From contig JAQSCW010000010.1 in the NCBI GenBank assembly GCA_029945625.1, positions 186,001 to 250,000 on the forward strand: a DNA stretch of 64,000 bases, given 5' to 3'. Positions 50,665 through 60,585 of the stretch are shown here, piece after piece; positions within the stretch are counted from its first letter, which is position 1, and the number at the start of each line of letters is the position of its first letter. The DNA comes from a bacterium (GTDB taxonomy: Bacteria > Bacteroidota > Bacteroidia > B-17B0 > Aurantibacillaceae). Below the pieces are notes generated by a model that had not been told where the DNA came from, did not search any database, and saw only the letters and a list, made by a program, of their open reading frames with translations. Made by a program: the position numbers and the translations under genes.

Positions 50665-52257
50665 CTAAAAATCGCGGTAAGTATTCCAAAAACTGGTCTT
50701 TATACCAAGGTAGATATAGGGATTTTCTAGTCCGTAACCCCTGCCATTCTTTTCAGATCGCTGAATATACCCCAGTTCCAGTCTCATGTTGAGGTTAGGA
50801 ATGAGGAAGTAAGTGAATTTGAGATGGCTCTGAACCACCGTGGTCTTGAGCCCCTGAGTAGTATAGTTACCATACTCATTGGCTCGTGTGTTATAACTCA
50901 AAAATATATTCTGTCCCACGTTTGAGGAATTAGCTGATGAATCTTTGCCTATAAGGGCATACATAAGTTGTGTTCCCAACTCCCAGCGATGATGACGGTA
51001 GGTTACAAAACCCTGTATTTCTTTAAAATTTGCACCAAAGGGGTGTGCCAGGGGTGTTCCATAATGGGCGTAGTTTTGATCGGGAAGGCCGTGGCTGTAT
51101 GTATAGGGCCGAGCTTCATTGTATTCGAGCTGTAATTTAAGTCCTTTTATGCCCAGTGCATTTACGTATTTTGCTCCCAGTTGCCAGGCCTGTTTGTTTC
51201 CCCACCAGCCATTTCCGGCCTTTACTTCCTTGGTATAAAATTCATCCAATCCAAGTTGACCATAGATTTTCAGTTTCTTAAACAAGGTAGCATTGAAATT
51301 AAAGCCAATAAATGAATTATCGGGGGAGCCAACGGAGTATTCCTGCGGACGTAAAAAGATGAGTGGATTAAGGTAATTTACTTCAAAGGTTCTCACCTGA
51401 TTGGAGTCGGTACCCCGCCAGATCACATTTTCAAAAAGTCCAATGCTGAACTCCTTTACTACGTTGTAACTCAAATAATGAAAGGTGCCGTATTTATTGG
51501 TGAAGTTTTGCTTCACACCATTGGCGGTAGAAACGTCGTACATCCACGAATACCACACACTGTATTGAAGGCGCCATACATTCACATTACATCTCAGATA
51601 GGGATTTGCTGGAGAATAATCACTCAATAATACACTTCTGTATCCATCACCAATAAAGTGTTTGTCGCGCCCCGCCTGCACATTAAATATTTTGTTTTTT
51701 GTGGTATAGGAAAGGTAACCGGTAACATCGAAAAAGGAATACGCCGATTTGCCGTTACCATACCCTTGCCCAAACTCGGGAATAATTTTTTGCTTTTTTA
51801 CCGAAGTGTCGAGAAAGAAAGGAAAACCCATGGTGCCTCCTATAATAGTAGCAGCAAATGTGAAATTTGAGTTGATGTTGGCCTTCACGTGGGTGCCGGC
51901 AATCAGCGACAAAAGGCTGCGCTTCTTGAGGAGGTCATAGCCGGGCTCGGCGTCGATGATGGGATGTAATTGAACACTATAATCAGGTTTAGTTGAACCG
52001 GAAATTAGATGTTTACTCAAAAAAATGTTTTGAAAGGAATAGATACTGAATGGCACTAAAGAATCTCTGGCAGAGGTGTATGTACTGCTTAGATATGGCT
52101 TAAAAGAAGAATGAAATCGGGTACCCGGATGGGTGATGTTCCAAAAATCAAAGGCCTGAAGAATGTCTTTGCCCATAAAGGCGTTTTTTGCTAATGCCGT
52201 ATCCTGCGCCAGCATGGGGCAGAGCAAAAGAATAAAATAAGCTGTGAGAAATCGCAT
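50665..52257 (-). CDS. Outer-membrane beta-barrel, Wzi/RemB-like
   Basis: A 530-residue exported protein with signal peptide MRFLTAYFILLLCPMLAQ and a large set of alternating strands typical of an outer-membrane barrel. The block GRDKHFIGDGYRSVLLSDYS followed by NPYLRCNVNVW resembles the capsule assembly Wzi family and the gliding-associated RemB of Flavobacterium; the last strand ends YIYLGIKTSFWNTYRDF. It may bind or place surface polysaccharide or support motility; which, I cannot decide. ATG 52257 is used because the 39 residues upstream are not signal-like. The 114 bases between its stop and the DUF177 promoter show nothing clear. Confidence 0.72.
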   Translation of the reverse strand: MRFLTAYFILLLCPMLAQDTALAKNAFMGKDILQAFDFWNITHPGTRFHSSFKPYLSSTYTSARDSLVPFSIYSFQNIFLSKHLISGSTKPDYSVQLHPIIDAEPGYDLLKKRSLLSLIAGTHVKANINSNFTFAATIIGGTMGFPFFLDTSVKKQKIIPEFGQGYGNGKSAYSFFDVTGYLSYTTKNKIFNVQAGRDKHFIGDGYRSVLLSDYSPANPYLRCNVNVWRLQYSVWYSWMYDVSTANGVKQNFTNKYGTFHYLSYNVVKEFSIGLFENVIWRGTDSNQVRTFEVNYLNPLIFLRPQEYSVGSPDNSFIGFNFNATLFKKLKIYGQLGLDEFYTKEVKAGNGWWGNKQAWQLGAKYVNALGIKGLKLQLEYNEARPYTYSHGLPDQNYAHYGTPLAHPFGANFKEIQGFVTYRHHRWELGTQLMYALIGKDSSANSSNVGQNIFLSYNTRANEYGNYTTQGLKTTVVQSHLKFTYFLIPNLNMRLELGYIQRSEKNGRGYGLENPYIYLGIKTSFWNTYRDF

Positions 52258-52465
52258 GGTGTTGTCGCGGTAAATGTATAAAAAACAAAATGTTTCATCT
52301 TCATTAATTAATCTTTCAGGAGCGATAATTCCTGAAAACCGAATGAATAATTGTCTTAAAACAGACCATTCCATCCAAAAAAGAAGCGCAAAATATACCT
52401 AAATTGCGGTACTATTGTGCAATAAGTTTTTTTATGAAGATGATTTCTTCCCAACCTATTACCGA

Positions 52466-54664
52466 ATGACGTATCGTGGCATTTCTTTTTGCTTTTTTGT
52501 CTTTATGTATTATTCATATTGTGTGGGGCAGCAGCAGAACCTTCAAAAAAATTTCGTCCCTATTAAGTCCGTAGGACCTTTGCCGGATGTGTTTACGCAG
52601 AATATTCGGGAGGTGATTAAACAAGATATTAGCACGCTTAAACAAAACAAAGACAAGGACAAAGGACTGAAGTCCACTTTTCTTACAGCCTCCAATTATC
52701 AAATAGAACGCATCTTGCGCAGCGGGAATGCCTTGGTGAATGACGAGATCACGACGTATTTGAACGAAATCACCGATGTGATTTTGAAAGACAATCCCAC
52801 TTTGAGGAAACAACTGAACGTTTTTACGCTCAAATCGTCGGTAGTGAATGCGTACAGTTATGACAAGGGATACATATTCATCGATATTGGGCTGATCGCG
52901 CAGTTGGAAAGTGAGGCCCAATTGGCCTATATTCTTTGTCATGAAATATCTCATTATACAAAACAACACCACATCAATAGTTTTGTGATTAACGACAAAA
53001 TTGATCGCGAACGCTACGATGGCAATAACGAGTCAAAGTTCATTGAAAAATGTCAGTACTCGAAGGAATATGAGAGTGAGGCCGATCTAGAGGGATTAAA
53101 ATTATTTGAGAGAACAACTTACGACCTAAAACAAGCAGAAAAGGGATTCACTGTGCTTCAGTATTCTCATTTACCATTTGAGCTGGTTGAATTCAAAAAA
53201 GCATATTTTGAGAACCCAAATTATAAGATTCCCAATCGGTATTTTTTGCCGGAGGTGTCGCCCATAAAAGACAATTCGAATGAAGATGATTCAAAATTAA
53301 CGCATCCCAATGCCAAGAAAAGACGACTGGCCATTGCAGAGATTATTTCGGAGCGCGACAACACCAAACGGGTAAAGGCGATAGTGGGCCAGCCGCGATT
53401 TGAGTATATCCGCGACCTTTCCCGCATGGAACTTTGCCGCTTGTATCTAAAAGACCGGGACTACCCCAATGCTCTGTACGCCAGCTATATTCTTGCAAAA
53501 AAATACCCTTCCAATTCTTATGTAGCCGAAGAAATGGCAAAGTCCTTGTATGGCATTTCACTTTATTTAAACGGTGAGATCAAATACAATAAGGATTCAC
53601 ACCTTGAAGAAGGCATTCCAAAATATACCGACATTGAGAGTTACCCGCAGCAGATTTATTATATGATTGATAAGATGCCGGTAAACGAGTGGATCATTTT
53701 ATCACTCAATCAGGTGTACCGCTTGCATAAAAAATTTCCGGAAAGTAATTCTTTGGAAGTGCTTTCCGACAGTTTATTTGGCCTAATGAAACGAATCGAT
53801 TGGGGGATCTCCGATTTTGCGCATGTACTTAAGTCGCCTCTAACTTCTACAGTAGACATTCCAAAGGACAGCGTGTTGGAAGAAGAAAAATCGAAGACCG
53901 AGCTAATCGCCAGCTTACAAAAGGAGATCAACAACAAAGCCGAAGACACCATCTACTATAAAACAGCATACGTTGATCTGTTTATGAATGATCCCGAGTT
54001 TTCGAGGAAGTTTCCTTCACAGGACGGTGGTGCGGAAAAGAAGGAAGATGGCTTTAAGTCGTATTCGAGTTCGGATGAAAATGAGGAATATGAGCACAGA
54101 AAGAGAGGCAGCAGAAATATCAGGTTGGCATCCGGATTAAAGGTGGATACGATTATCCTTGTGGAACCGTTTTACATAAAAATTGATGAGCGCGACAAAC
54201 AATCCATGCAATACGTTACGTCGGATGAGAAACAAGAGCACTATGTTAAAACCGTTGAAGCTTGCGCAAAAGATTTGAAATTTGAGGTAGTGAAACTTGA
54301 TCCGGGACTAATGACGGCCATGGATGTGGACAAAATGAATGATTTTTCGGTAATCAACGATTGGTTTGATGAGCGATTTGATGCAGATGCCGAGCGGAAA
54401 GTAATTTTGAACACAAACGATATTGAGCAAATAATCAAAAAATACGGGAGCTCCTACGTATTGAAAACAGGAGTGGCCTCGGTGGTGAATGAGAAGGGTA
54501 AAAAGAGGACCTTCTATTTTGGATTTTTATTTGATATTAGAAAAAACGAATTAGTTTATCGCAAGTATGAGATTTTTAAAAGTCGTGATCAACACGATTT
54601 GATTTCTTCAAAAACCTATCAAATGTTATTTGAGATTAAACACCCCAAAAAGAGACTGAGGTAG
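52466..54664 (+). CDS. Exported M48 zinc metallopeptidase
   Basis: A 732-residue protein with signal peptide MTYRGISFCFFVFMYYSYCVG and an M48 (Ste24/HtpX/BepA-like) protease domain: zinc motif HEISH with third ligand Glu in YESEADLEGLKLF (about residues 165-230), followed by HPNAKKRRLAI. The middle (330-480) is helical and TPR-like (RLYLKDRDYPNALYASYILA), and a charged linker (EEYEHRKRGSRN) leads to a C-terminal mixed alpha/beta domain of about 170 residues that I do not recognise. Probably periplasmic, perhaps outer-membrane quality control like BepA; that is inference. ATG 52466 was chosen for the signal sequence. Confidence 0.85.
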   Translation: MTYRGISFCFFVFMYYSYCVGQQQNLQKNFVPIKSVGPLPDVFTQNIREVIKQDISTLKQNKDKDKGLKSTFLTASNYQIERILRSGNALVNDEITTYLNEITDVILKDNPTLRKQLNVFTLKSSVVNAYSYDKGYIFIDIGLIAQLESEAQLAYILCHEISHYTKQHHINSFVINDKIDRERYDGNNESKFIEKCQYSKEYESEADLEGLKLFERTTYDLKQAEKGFTVLQYSHLPFELVEFKKAYFENPNYKIPNRYFLPEVSPIKDNSNEDDSKLTHPNAKKRRLAIAEIISERDNTKRVKAIVGQPRFEYIRDLSRMELCRLYLKDRDYPNALYASYILAKKYPSNSYVAEEMAKSLYGISLYLNGEIKYNKDSHLEEGIPKYTDIESYPQQIYYMIDKMPVNEWIILSLNQVYRLHKKFPESNSLEVLSDSLFGLMKRIDWGISDFAHVLKSPLTSTVDIPKDSVLEEEKSKTELIASLQKEINNKAEDTIYYKTAYVDLFMNDPEFSRKFPSQDGGAEKKEDGFKSYSSSDENEEYEHRKRGSRNIRLASGLKVDTIILVEPFYIKIDERDKQSMQYVTSDEKQEHYVKTVEACAKDLKFEVVKLDPGLMTAMDVDKMNDFSVINDWFDERFDADAERKVILNTNDIEQIIKKYGSSYVLKTGVASVVNEKGKKRTFYFGFLFDIRKNELVYRKYEIFKSRDQHDLISSKTYQMLFEIKHPKKRLR

Positions 54665-54681
54665 AAACAGAGAATTTATTT

Positions 54682-55653
54682 TCAATCTTTTACCAGCCGG
54701 ATACTGAAGCCGGATTGATTAGCGAACAGTGCTTGATCTGCCGCGCTGGTATTGTTCCATAAGTAGGTGCAGTAGTATCCCGAGGAACTTCCCGTTTTTG
54801 ACCAGAAAGTTGATTTGTATTGAAGGTCGTAGTAGTTGCCATTGAAATAAGCCCTGCTTCCCGCCGGCAAAGCGGTAAAGCCGCTTTCATTGGTAGCACC
54901 CACATTCCCGAACCAGAGGGTGCTGCCAATTGATTTCATTTTTGCACCGGCAATTGTATTGCCACCAAGGTAATTAATGAGTTGGGCCCATTCGCTGTAT
55001 GAGGGCATGTGCCAGCCCGGCGGCGCAATTCCTGAAGCGTTTATTGCTGCGTTGATGTTATATAAATTTCCAAAAGTGGTGCTAGAGCCTGAATTACCGT
55101 TCACAAAACAATAGGCCCCAACTAATGTAGCAGAGCTCCAAGAACTGTTGTTTGAGATGAACGAAATGGGTGTTCCATCACGGTAGTGGGTAACTTTTAA
55201 ATTTTCGGCCATCCATTCCTGTGTCCCAATTTTAATAGTCTTGTAAACATTGCCGTCAATGTCCATCATATAATTAGCATCGAATTGCTGGGTAGTAAAA
55301 ACCATTTCCGAACCATAGGCTGTGCCAACTGCACTGGTAGCATAAGCTCTTACGTAATATTTGGTGTTGGTATAAAGTCCGGTGAGTGTACTTGTAAAAT
55401 TTCCTTCGCCGGCACCATCCACCGTCTTAAAATCGCTGATTTCAGGCAAGCCCGAGGTGTTCCAGCAAACGCCTCTTTCTAGTACCTCGTCATCTCCCTT
55501 AAAATAAACTACACCACCGCATTCAGCTTGCAACGCCATAATATTTGAAACGTTTAGTGTGGTAATAAGTGGTAGTTTTTTTTCTTTCTTCTTACATCCC
55601 AACACACCAAACAGGCCTATTACAAGCAGTATTACAACTATAAGTTGTTTCAT
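54682..55653 (-). CDS. FISUMP-domain lipoprotein
   Basis: A 323-residue exported lipoprotein: signal peptide with lipobox VLGC (acylated Cys about residue 20), an N-terminal fibronectin/Ig-like domain (about 30-125, GVCWNTSGLPEISDFKT and YYVRAYATSAVGTAYG) and a C-terminal Fibrobacter succinogenes major paralogous domain (DGNVYKTIKIGTQEWMAENL ... PPGWHMPSYSEWAQLINYLG ... SGFSIRLVKD). Surface-exposed; function unknown, often in large paralogous sets. A minus-strand -7-like TACTTTTG lies at 55709-55702. It converges with the M48 gene (17 bases apart). Confidence 0.85.
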   Translation of the reverse strand: MKQLIVVILLVIGLFGVLGCKKKEKKLPLITTLNVSNIMALQAECGGVVYFKGDDEVLERGVCWNTSGLPEISDFKTVDGAGEGNFTSTLTGLYTNTKYYVRAYATSAVGTAYGSEMVFTTQQFDANYMMDIDGNVYKTIKIGTQEWMAENLKVTHYRDGTPISFISNNSSWSSATLVGAYCFVNGNSGSSTTFGNLYNINAAINASGIAPPGWHMPSYSEWAQLINYLGGNTIAGAKMKSIGSTLWFGNVGATNESGFTALPAGSRAYFNGNYYDLQYKSTFWSKTGSSSGYYCTYLWNNTSAADQALFANQSGFSIRLVKD

Positions 55654-55862
55654 ATTTTGGAAAACAAAGGTTGGAAAAAAAAAAGAAAACAGACATTGAT
55701 TCAAAAGTAGGAGAAATAAACCAATTCACCGTGACAAAAAGATAATTTAAAATGTTGAAATAATTGGAGATTCAAAAGAATTTTAATCTATTTTTGAAAA
55801 GATTAATTGTTAAGACTAAAATGTTCTCACAGCCTCAGGGCAGCCGTAATATCCATTTGCTC

Positions 55863-56579
55863 ATGATCCGTTTTTTCTCTCTCATGATACTACTGCCCTT
55901 TCTTGCTTTCACTCAAGCTCCGGGATACATGGGAAAAAAGTGCGTGGTGGGATATGGATTTAATATAAGTCCCGCCATCAACAATGCCACTCCAAGAGAC
56001 AATCACCTCAATACAATTCATGAGCTGTACCTCGATTACGTCATCGGCAATAAGTGGCTCGTGGGACTAGGGGCGCGCTACTATAAAACCATTTACGACA
56101 ACAAGGCCAATTTTAGCGATAGTGATGTACATCCCGAGGGCTCTTATACGATTAACGGAATAAGCCTGTGTCTAAATTTTAAATATTATAAACGAAACTA
56201 TGTGGCACCCTGGGGCAGATATTTTATGATAAGTCCGGTGCTGAACATGGCCAAAACCTCCTATGATCCAAGCATGCATACTGTTGGCAGGGTTAACGGC
56301 CATGATACCTTGTATCTTGATTTTGGTCCCAGCCCGGTCAACTATTATCATTTTGACATCATGTTGGGTTGGGGAAGAAGCAGGGTGATTGCTGATAGGT
56401 TCACAGTGGATTATGGCTATAACCTTCAATTGTGGTCGCTCATTACTGCACTTAATGAAGTAGGCCAATTATTCCCGGCCAGCCTTGCTATGAACAATTA
56501 CATTGAGGAAACCCACAAGTGGCGGGTTCACGGGATTAACCGCTTTAATTTCTTTATCAAGCTCGGTTATTTGTTTTAA
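55863..56579 (+). CDS. Outer-membrane beta-barrel protein, unknown
   Basis: A 238-residue protein with signal peptide MIRFFSLMILLPFLAFTQ and a mature part of alternating aromatic-rich strands (KCVVGYGFNISPAINN, WLVGLGARYYKTIYDNKANF, RFNFFIKLGYLF), ending with an aromatic residue as outer-membrane barrels do. I do not recognise a subfamily. An ATG 99 bases upstream is in frame but adds a basic, non-signal leader. Divergent from the FISUMP gene and convergent with mdh across a shared terminator. Confidence 0.68.
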   Translation: MIRFFSLMILLPFLAFTQAPGYMGKKCVVGYGFNISPAINNATPRDNHLNTIHELYLDYVIGNKWLVGLGARYYKTIYDNKANFSDSDVHPEGSYTINGISLCLNFKYYKRNYVAPWGRYFMISPVLNMAKTSYDPSMHTVGRVNGHDTLYLDFGPSPVNYYHFDIMLGWGRSRVIADRFTVDYGYNLQLWSLITALNEVGQLFPASLAMNNYIEETHKWRVHGINRFNFFIKLGYLF

Positions 56580-56594
56580 GAACTTGATCGATCA

Positions 56595-56630
56595 AAAAAA
56601 AATCGTCACCCGAGGGCGGCGATTTTTTTT
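56595..56630. terminator. Bidirectional terminator
   Basis: AAAAATCGTC ... GGCGATTTTT with inner CCC/GGG pairing, flanked by an A-run on the left and a T-run on the right, so it works in both directions. It separates the plus-strand barrel gene from the convergent mdh. Confidence 0.85.
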
Positions 56631-56646
56631 AAGGAGAACATAAAAT

Positions 56647-57585
56647 TTAAACAGTCTTCATTTCGCTCAGCACATTGTTCATGCTTCTTACCGCTTCAGC
56701 ACTCTTATTAAAAGCCGCTTGTTCGTCGGCATTCAGTTTATAATCCACAATTTTTTCCCAGCCGTTTTTGCCGATAATAACGGGCACGCCCATACAAATA
56801 TCTTTTTGACCGTATTCGCCGTCAAGCATCACACAACAGGGGAAGAGTTTTTTCTGATCGATCACAATACTCGCCACCAGAGCGGCCACTGAAGCACCCG
56901 GAGCATACCAGGCACTGGTGCCAAGCATTCCCGTTAAAGTAGCGCCACCTACCATGGTATCGGCGGCCACTTTTTTAAGAGCTTCCGCGTCAAGAAATTG
57001 CGAAACAGGAACGCCGGTATAAGAAGCCAGTCGTGTAAGTGGAATCATGGTTGTGTCACCATGTCCACCAATTACTACGCCGCTAATATCGCTGGCTGGC
57101 GCATTGAGTGCGGTTGACAAATAATGTTTGAATCGGGAACTGTCTAAAATACCACCCATTCCAATGATTCTGTTCTTAGGAAGTTTACTTGATTTTAAAG
57201 CCAAATACGTCATGGTATCCATTGGATTACTTACCACAATGATGATGGCTTCCGGAGAATGTTTTAATACATTTTCAGTTACTGTTTTCACAATGCCGGC
57301 ATTGATGCCAATAAGTTCTTCACGGGTCATTCCCGGTTTACGCGGAATACCGCTGGTAATTACCACCACCTTACTGTTGGCGGTTTTACTGTAATCGTTG
57401 GTGCTTCCTGTAATTCGGGTATTAAACCCATTCAGGGTAGCTGTTTGCATGAGGTCGAGTGCCTTTCCTTCTGCATAGTTTTCTTTAATATCTAAAATAA
57501 CCACTTCGCTGGCAATGCGATTGAGTGCGATGTACTCGGCACATGTGGCTCCTACGTTTCCTGCTCCAATTACTGATACTTTCAT
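56647..57585 (-). CDS. mdh: Malate dehydrogenase
   Basis: NAD-dependent interconversion of malate and oxaloacetate in the TCA cycle. 312 residues of the LDH-like MDH type: dinucleotide-binding VIGAGNVGATCAEY, substrate-specificity loop SGIPRKPGMTREEL with the malate-specific Arg, and the catalytic His in GVVIGGHGDTTMIPL. The ATG at 57585 is the natural start; an ATG at 57609 lies at or before the transcription start implied by a -7-like TAAATTTG at 57614-57607. gatA lies 88 bases upstream on the same strand. Confidence 0.96.
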   Translation of the reverse strand: MKVSVIGAGNVGATCAEYIALNRIASEVVILDIKENYAEGKALDLMQTATLNGFNTRITGSTNDYSKTANSKVVVITSGIPRKPGMTREELIGINAGIVKTVTENVLKHSPEAIIIVVSNPMDTMTYLALKSSKLPKNRIIGMGGILDSSRFKHYLSTALNAPASDISGVVIGGHGDTTMIPLTRLASYTGVPVSQFLDAEALKKVAADTMVGGATLTGMLGTSAWYAPGASVAALVASIVIDQKKLFPCCVMLDGEYGQKDICMGVPVIIGKNGWEKIVDYKLNADEQAAFNKSAEAVRSMNNVLSEMKTV

Positions 57586-57673
57586 GATGTTGTTTTTTAT
57601 GTGGTGCAAATTTATAACATTTAGAAACAGGTTTTAAGTGCTGTTAACACTTTTTTAAGCATCCGGCCCTTCC

Positions 57674-59101
57674 TTATTCTGTTTTGATGGTGGCGGCTAA
57701 AGCCAAAAGTTTTGTTTCTTCAAAGTAATTTGTCATCAATTGAAGACCAATTGGCAAACCATTACTATGCATGGCGCAAGGCACCGAAATAGCCGGAATC
57801 CCAGCAATATTGGCCTGTACGGTGAAAATATCTTCGAGATACATTTTAATGGGGTCGGCACTATTCTTCCCAAATTCAAAAGCTGTACCGGGCGTAGATG
57901 GTGTTAAAATGAAATCAAAATTCTTAAAAATCTCACGGGTTTTGTCCTGTATGATTCTTCTCACTTTTTGCCCTTTATTATAATAAGCGTCGTAATAACC
58001 GGCACTTAATACAAATGTGCCCAACATGATGCGTCGTTTTACTTCGGCTCCAAATCCTTCGGAGCGTGATTTTTTATAAGTACTTTCCAAATCTGACGCC
58101 TGTGCGCTGCGATGTCCATAATGTATGCCCGAGAAACGGGCCAGATTGGAAGATGCCTCCGCTGTGGTAAGCACGTAATAGGTGGGCACCAGGTATTCAA
58201 GATATGGAAAGCTGATAGCTTCTACCTGATGGCCTGCCGACTTTAAAGATTCTAGTTGCCGTACAATGGCTGATTTCACTTCGGGATCAAGTCCTTCAGC
58301 TTCTACACACTCTTTTAAATAGGCGATCTTGTATTTCTTTTCAGAACGTATTTCTTTGGAATAAGCATTAACCGGGGCAGAAGAGCAGGTATTGTCGTGT
58401 GTGTCTTTACCTGCAATAACTTCAAGAATTAGAGCGGCATCAGAAACTGTTTTGGTTATGGGCCCAATTTGATCAAAGGAAGATGCATACGCAATCAGGC
58501 CGTAACGCGACACGCGCCCGTAGGTTGGCTTGAGACCTACTGTGCCGGTAAAAGAGGCGGGCTGGCGGATAGATCCACCTGTGTCGGAGCCCAGAGCAAC
58601 ATGGCATAAATTGGCGGCCACTGCAGCAGCTGCTCCTCCGGAAGAACCCCCGGGAACACATTTTTCATTGAGCGGATTAAGCACATTTCCAAACGCAGAG
58701 TTTTCGTTGCTGCTTCCCATAGCAAACTCGTCGCAATTGCAACGACCAATAATGATGGCATCTTCTGCCAGCAAACGATCTACAACCGTTGCGGAATAAA
58801 GCGATTCAAAACCTTCGAGGATCTTAGAGGAGGCCGAAACTTTGTGCCCCTTAAAACAAATGTTATCTTTCAGAGCCACAATAGTGCCGGCCAATTTGCC
58901 GGCCGTTCCGTTTTTAATCTTTGCATCCACACGCAAGGCCTCATCGCGGGCCGAAACCTCGAATACTTCTAAAAAAGCGTTTAGGTGTTTTTTTGAGGCG
59001 ATTTGAGAAATAGTTTGTTCAACCAGATCGTGGCAAGTTACGCGGCCCGCCTTCAAATCGGTTTGTAATTGCAGGATGGTTGAAAAGTGATATACAGTCA
59101 T
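57674..59101 (-). CDS. gatA: Asp/Glu-tRNA amidotransferase subunit A
   Basis: Amidase subunit of GatCAB, which releases ammonia from glutamine so that mischarged Glu-tRNA-Gln (or Asp-tRNA-Asn) can be amidated. 475 residues with the Ser-cisSer-Lys triad: K78 in VALKDN, S153 in PGGSSGG and S177 in GSDTGGSIRQPA. gatB and gatC are not in the window. Its start is reached immediately after a hairpin terminator that follows tatA. Confidence 0.96.
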   Translation of the reverse strand: MTVYHFSTILQLQTDLKAGRVTCHDLVEQTISQIASKKHLNAFLEVFEVSARDEALRVDAKIKNGTAGKLAGTIVALKDNICFKGHKVSASSKILEGFESLYSATVVDRLLAEDAIIIGRCNCDEFAMGSSNENSAFGNVLNPLNEKCVPGGSSGGAAAAVAANLCHVALGSDTGGSIRQPASFTGTVGLKPTYGRVSRYGLIAYASSFDQIGPITKTVSDAALILEVIAGKDTHDNTCSSAPVNAYSKEIRSEKKYKIAYLKECVEAEGLDPEVKSAIVRQLESLKSAGHQVEAISFPYLEYLVPTYYVLTTAEASSNLARFSGIHYGHRSAQASDLESTYKKSRSEGFGAEVKRRIMLGTFVLSAGYYDAYYNKGQKVRRIIQDKTREIFKNFDFILTPSTPGTAFEFGKNSADPIKMYLEDIFTVQANIAGIPAISVPCAMHSNGLPIGLQLMTNYFEETKLLALAATIKTE

Positions 59102-59103
59102 TT

Positions 59104-59143
59104 ACAAAACAAGAAAAGCGTTACTCAATATTGAATAACGCTT
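59104..59143 (-). terminator. Terminator after tatA
   Basis: A 28-bp near-perfect palindrome (59116-59143; AAGCGTTAtTCAAT against ATTGAgTAACGCTT on the minus strand, fully paired with one G-U) followed by TTCTTGTTTTG. It ends tatA transcription 20 bases after its stop and sits directly before the gatA start, so its T-run is within the gatA leader. Confidence 0.7.
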
Positions 59144-59162
59144 CAAAGCTACACATTAATAA

Positions 59163-59360
59163 TTATTTTTTTTCGGGTTCGTTGCTTTCGCCGGTCTCCC
59201 CTTTGCTTGCGTCCTTAAAGTCTTTGATACCGCGGCCTAGGCCCTTCATTAACTCGGGAATTTTTTTCCCTCCAAACATTAACAATACGATCACCAAAAT
59301 GATAATAATTTCCGGAGCACCTAAGCCTCCTAATATCCCTAATATAAACGTTGCTGTCAT
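59163..59360 (-). CDS. tatA: Twin-arginine translocase subunit TatA
   Basis: A 65-residue membrane protein of the Tat export pathway, which moves folded proteins. One N-terminal hydrophobic segment ([20 protein letters not shown]), the [20 protein letters not shown] amphipathic helix and an acidic tail (SNEPEKK). Start at MTATFILG (59360); an ATG 30 bases upstream would lengthen the cytoplasmic face unnaturally. No tatC neighbour. Confidence 0.93.
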   Translation of the reverse strand: MTATFILGILGGLGAPEIIIILVIVLLMFGGKKIPELMKGLGRGIKDFKDASKGETGESNEPEKK

Positions 59361-59581
59361 TTTTTTATTTCTTCCCGCAAAGTTACTCAATTAAAGCCTT
59401 CCTGCAAAATTTCAATTTTATCTGTTTTCAGGCAGCAGACTCATGTTAAAACATGACTATTATCATCATTCAAGGCCATTTGTTGCGGTATAACGCTAAC
59501 AATAATCAGTTTATTTTTAAAGGATAATGTTTGATGGTTTATATAATATTCGCTAATCTTACACTCTAAAATTGAAATCTC

Positions 59582-59953
59582 ATGGCCTCTAGTTCCCCAA
59601 TGGATTACCTTCCGATTTTTATCATGTTTACAATTGCTGTTGGATTTGCCATTGTGTCGTTGTGGGCAACGCACGCACTGGGCCCAAAGCGCAAAACAAA
59701 AGTAAAATTAGAATCGTTTGAGTGCGGCATTGAAGCACAGGGAAACGCTCGTGTTCCTTTTTCAATTAAGTATTTTTTGGTGGCCATATTATTTGTGTTG
59801 TTTGACATAGAGGTCATCTTTATGTATCCTTGGGCTGCCAACTTTAAAGAACTGGGTATGTTAGGAGTGGTAGAGGTTTTTAGTTTTATTGCCTTATTAT
59901 TAGTAGGCTTTTATTATATGATTAGTAAGAACGCCCTAAAGTGGGAAGATTAG
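59582..59953 (+). CDS. nuoA: NADH-quinone oxidoreductase subunit A
   Basis: Small membrane subunit of respiratory complex I. 123 residues with three transmembrane helices and the conserved loop KVKLESFECGIEAQGNARVP plus FDIEVIFMYPWA. First gene of the nuo operon; the 222-base spacer before it contains a promoter-like TTTG-N20-TAATCTTA just upstream (a one- or two-base departure from the -7 consensus) but no other feature I can name. Confidence 0.95.
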   Translation: MASSSPMDYLPIFIMFTIAVGFAIVSLWATHALGPKRKTKVKLESFECGIEAQGNARVPFSIKYFLVAILFVLFDIEVIFMYPWAANFKELGMLGVVEVFSFIALLLVGFYYMISKNALKWED

Positions 59954-60016
59954 GAGTTAGATTTAGGACGATTAAGAATTCGGAAGAAACCTTATTCTCG
60001 CAGCAAAAAAAAGAAC

Positions 60017-60580
60017 ATGTCGAAAGAAATTGAAAAAAAATCCAAACTCGAAATTGCAAAATCACCTGAGGGAATTGAAGGTCCCGGCTTTTTTGCAACC
60101 AAAGTAGATGATGTTATTGGAATGGCCCGCGCCAATTCTTTGTGGCCGCTTCCTTTTGCAACCTCGTGTTGCGGCATTGAGTTTATGGCCACCATGGGTT
60201 CACATTACGACCTTGCCCGTTTTGGCATGGAACGTTTAAGTTTCTCGCCCCGTCAGGCCGACTTATTAATGGTGATGGGAACGATTGCAAAAAAAATGGG
60301 ACCAATATTGCGCCAAGTGTATGAACAAATGGCGGAACCGCGATGGGTACTGAGTGTTGGTGCTTGTGCCAGTAGTGGTGGTATATTTGACACGTACAGT
60401 GTGTTGCAGGGGATTGATCGCATTATTCCGGTGGATGTATATGTTCCGGGCTGCCCTCCTCGCCCTGAGCAACTCATTGAGGGGATCTTAAAAATTCAGG
60501 AACTCACACGAAACGAATCGGGAAGAAGAAGACATTCTCCCGAGTACAAAAAGTTATTAAATAGTTACGGGATAGAATAG
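60017..60580 (+). CDS. nuoB: NADH-quinone oxidoreductase subunit B
   Basis: Peripheral-arm subunit that holds the N2 [4Fe-4S] cluster passing electrons to quinone. 187 residues; the cluster ligands are the tandem C51-C52 in [10 protein letters not shown]117 in VGACASSGG and C146 in VPGCPPRPE. It starts 63 bases after nuoA and is followed by an unusual 80-base repeat-bearing spacer before nuoC. Confidence 0.97.
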   Translation: MSKEIEKKSKLEIAKSPEGIEGPGFFATKVDDVIGMARANSLWPLPFATSCCGIEFMATMGSHYDLARFGMERLSFSPRQADLLMVMGTIAKKMGPILRQVYEQMAEPRWVLSVGACASSGGIFDTYSVLQGIDRIIPVDVYVPGCPPRPEQLIEGILKIQELTRNESGRRRHSPEYKKLLNSYGIE

Positions 60581-60585
60581 AGCCA

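Noticed and set aside
50490..50792. 100-codon plus-strand frame between DUF177 and the Wzi/RemB-like gene
   Set aside because: It reads partly coding-like, but it runs across the DUF177 promoter and start and into the antisense of a real gene; there is no homology I recognise.
54690..54929. Possible frameshift or second gene within the FISUMP gene on the same strand
   Set aside because: The main frame is uninterrupted from the lipobox to the conserved C-terminal end; the other frame is a shadow.
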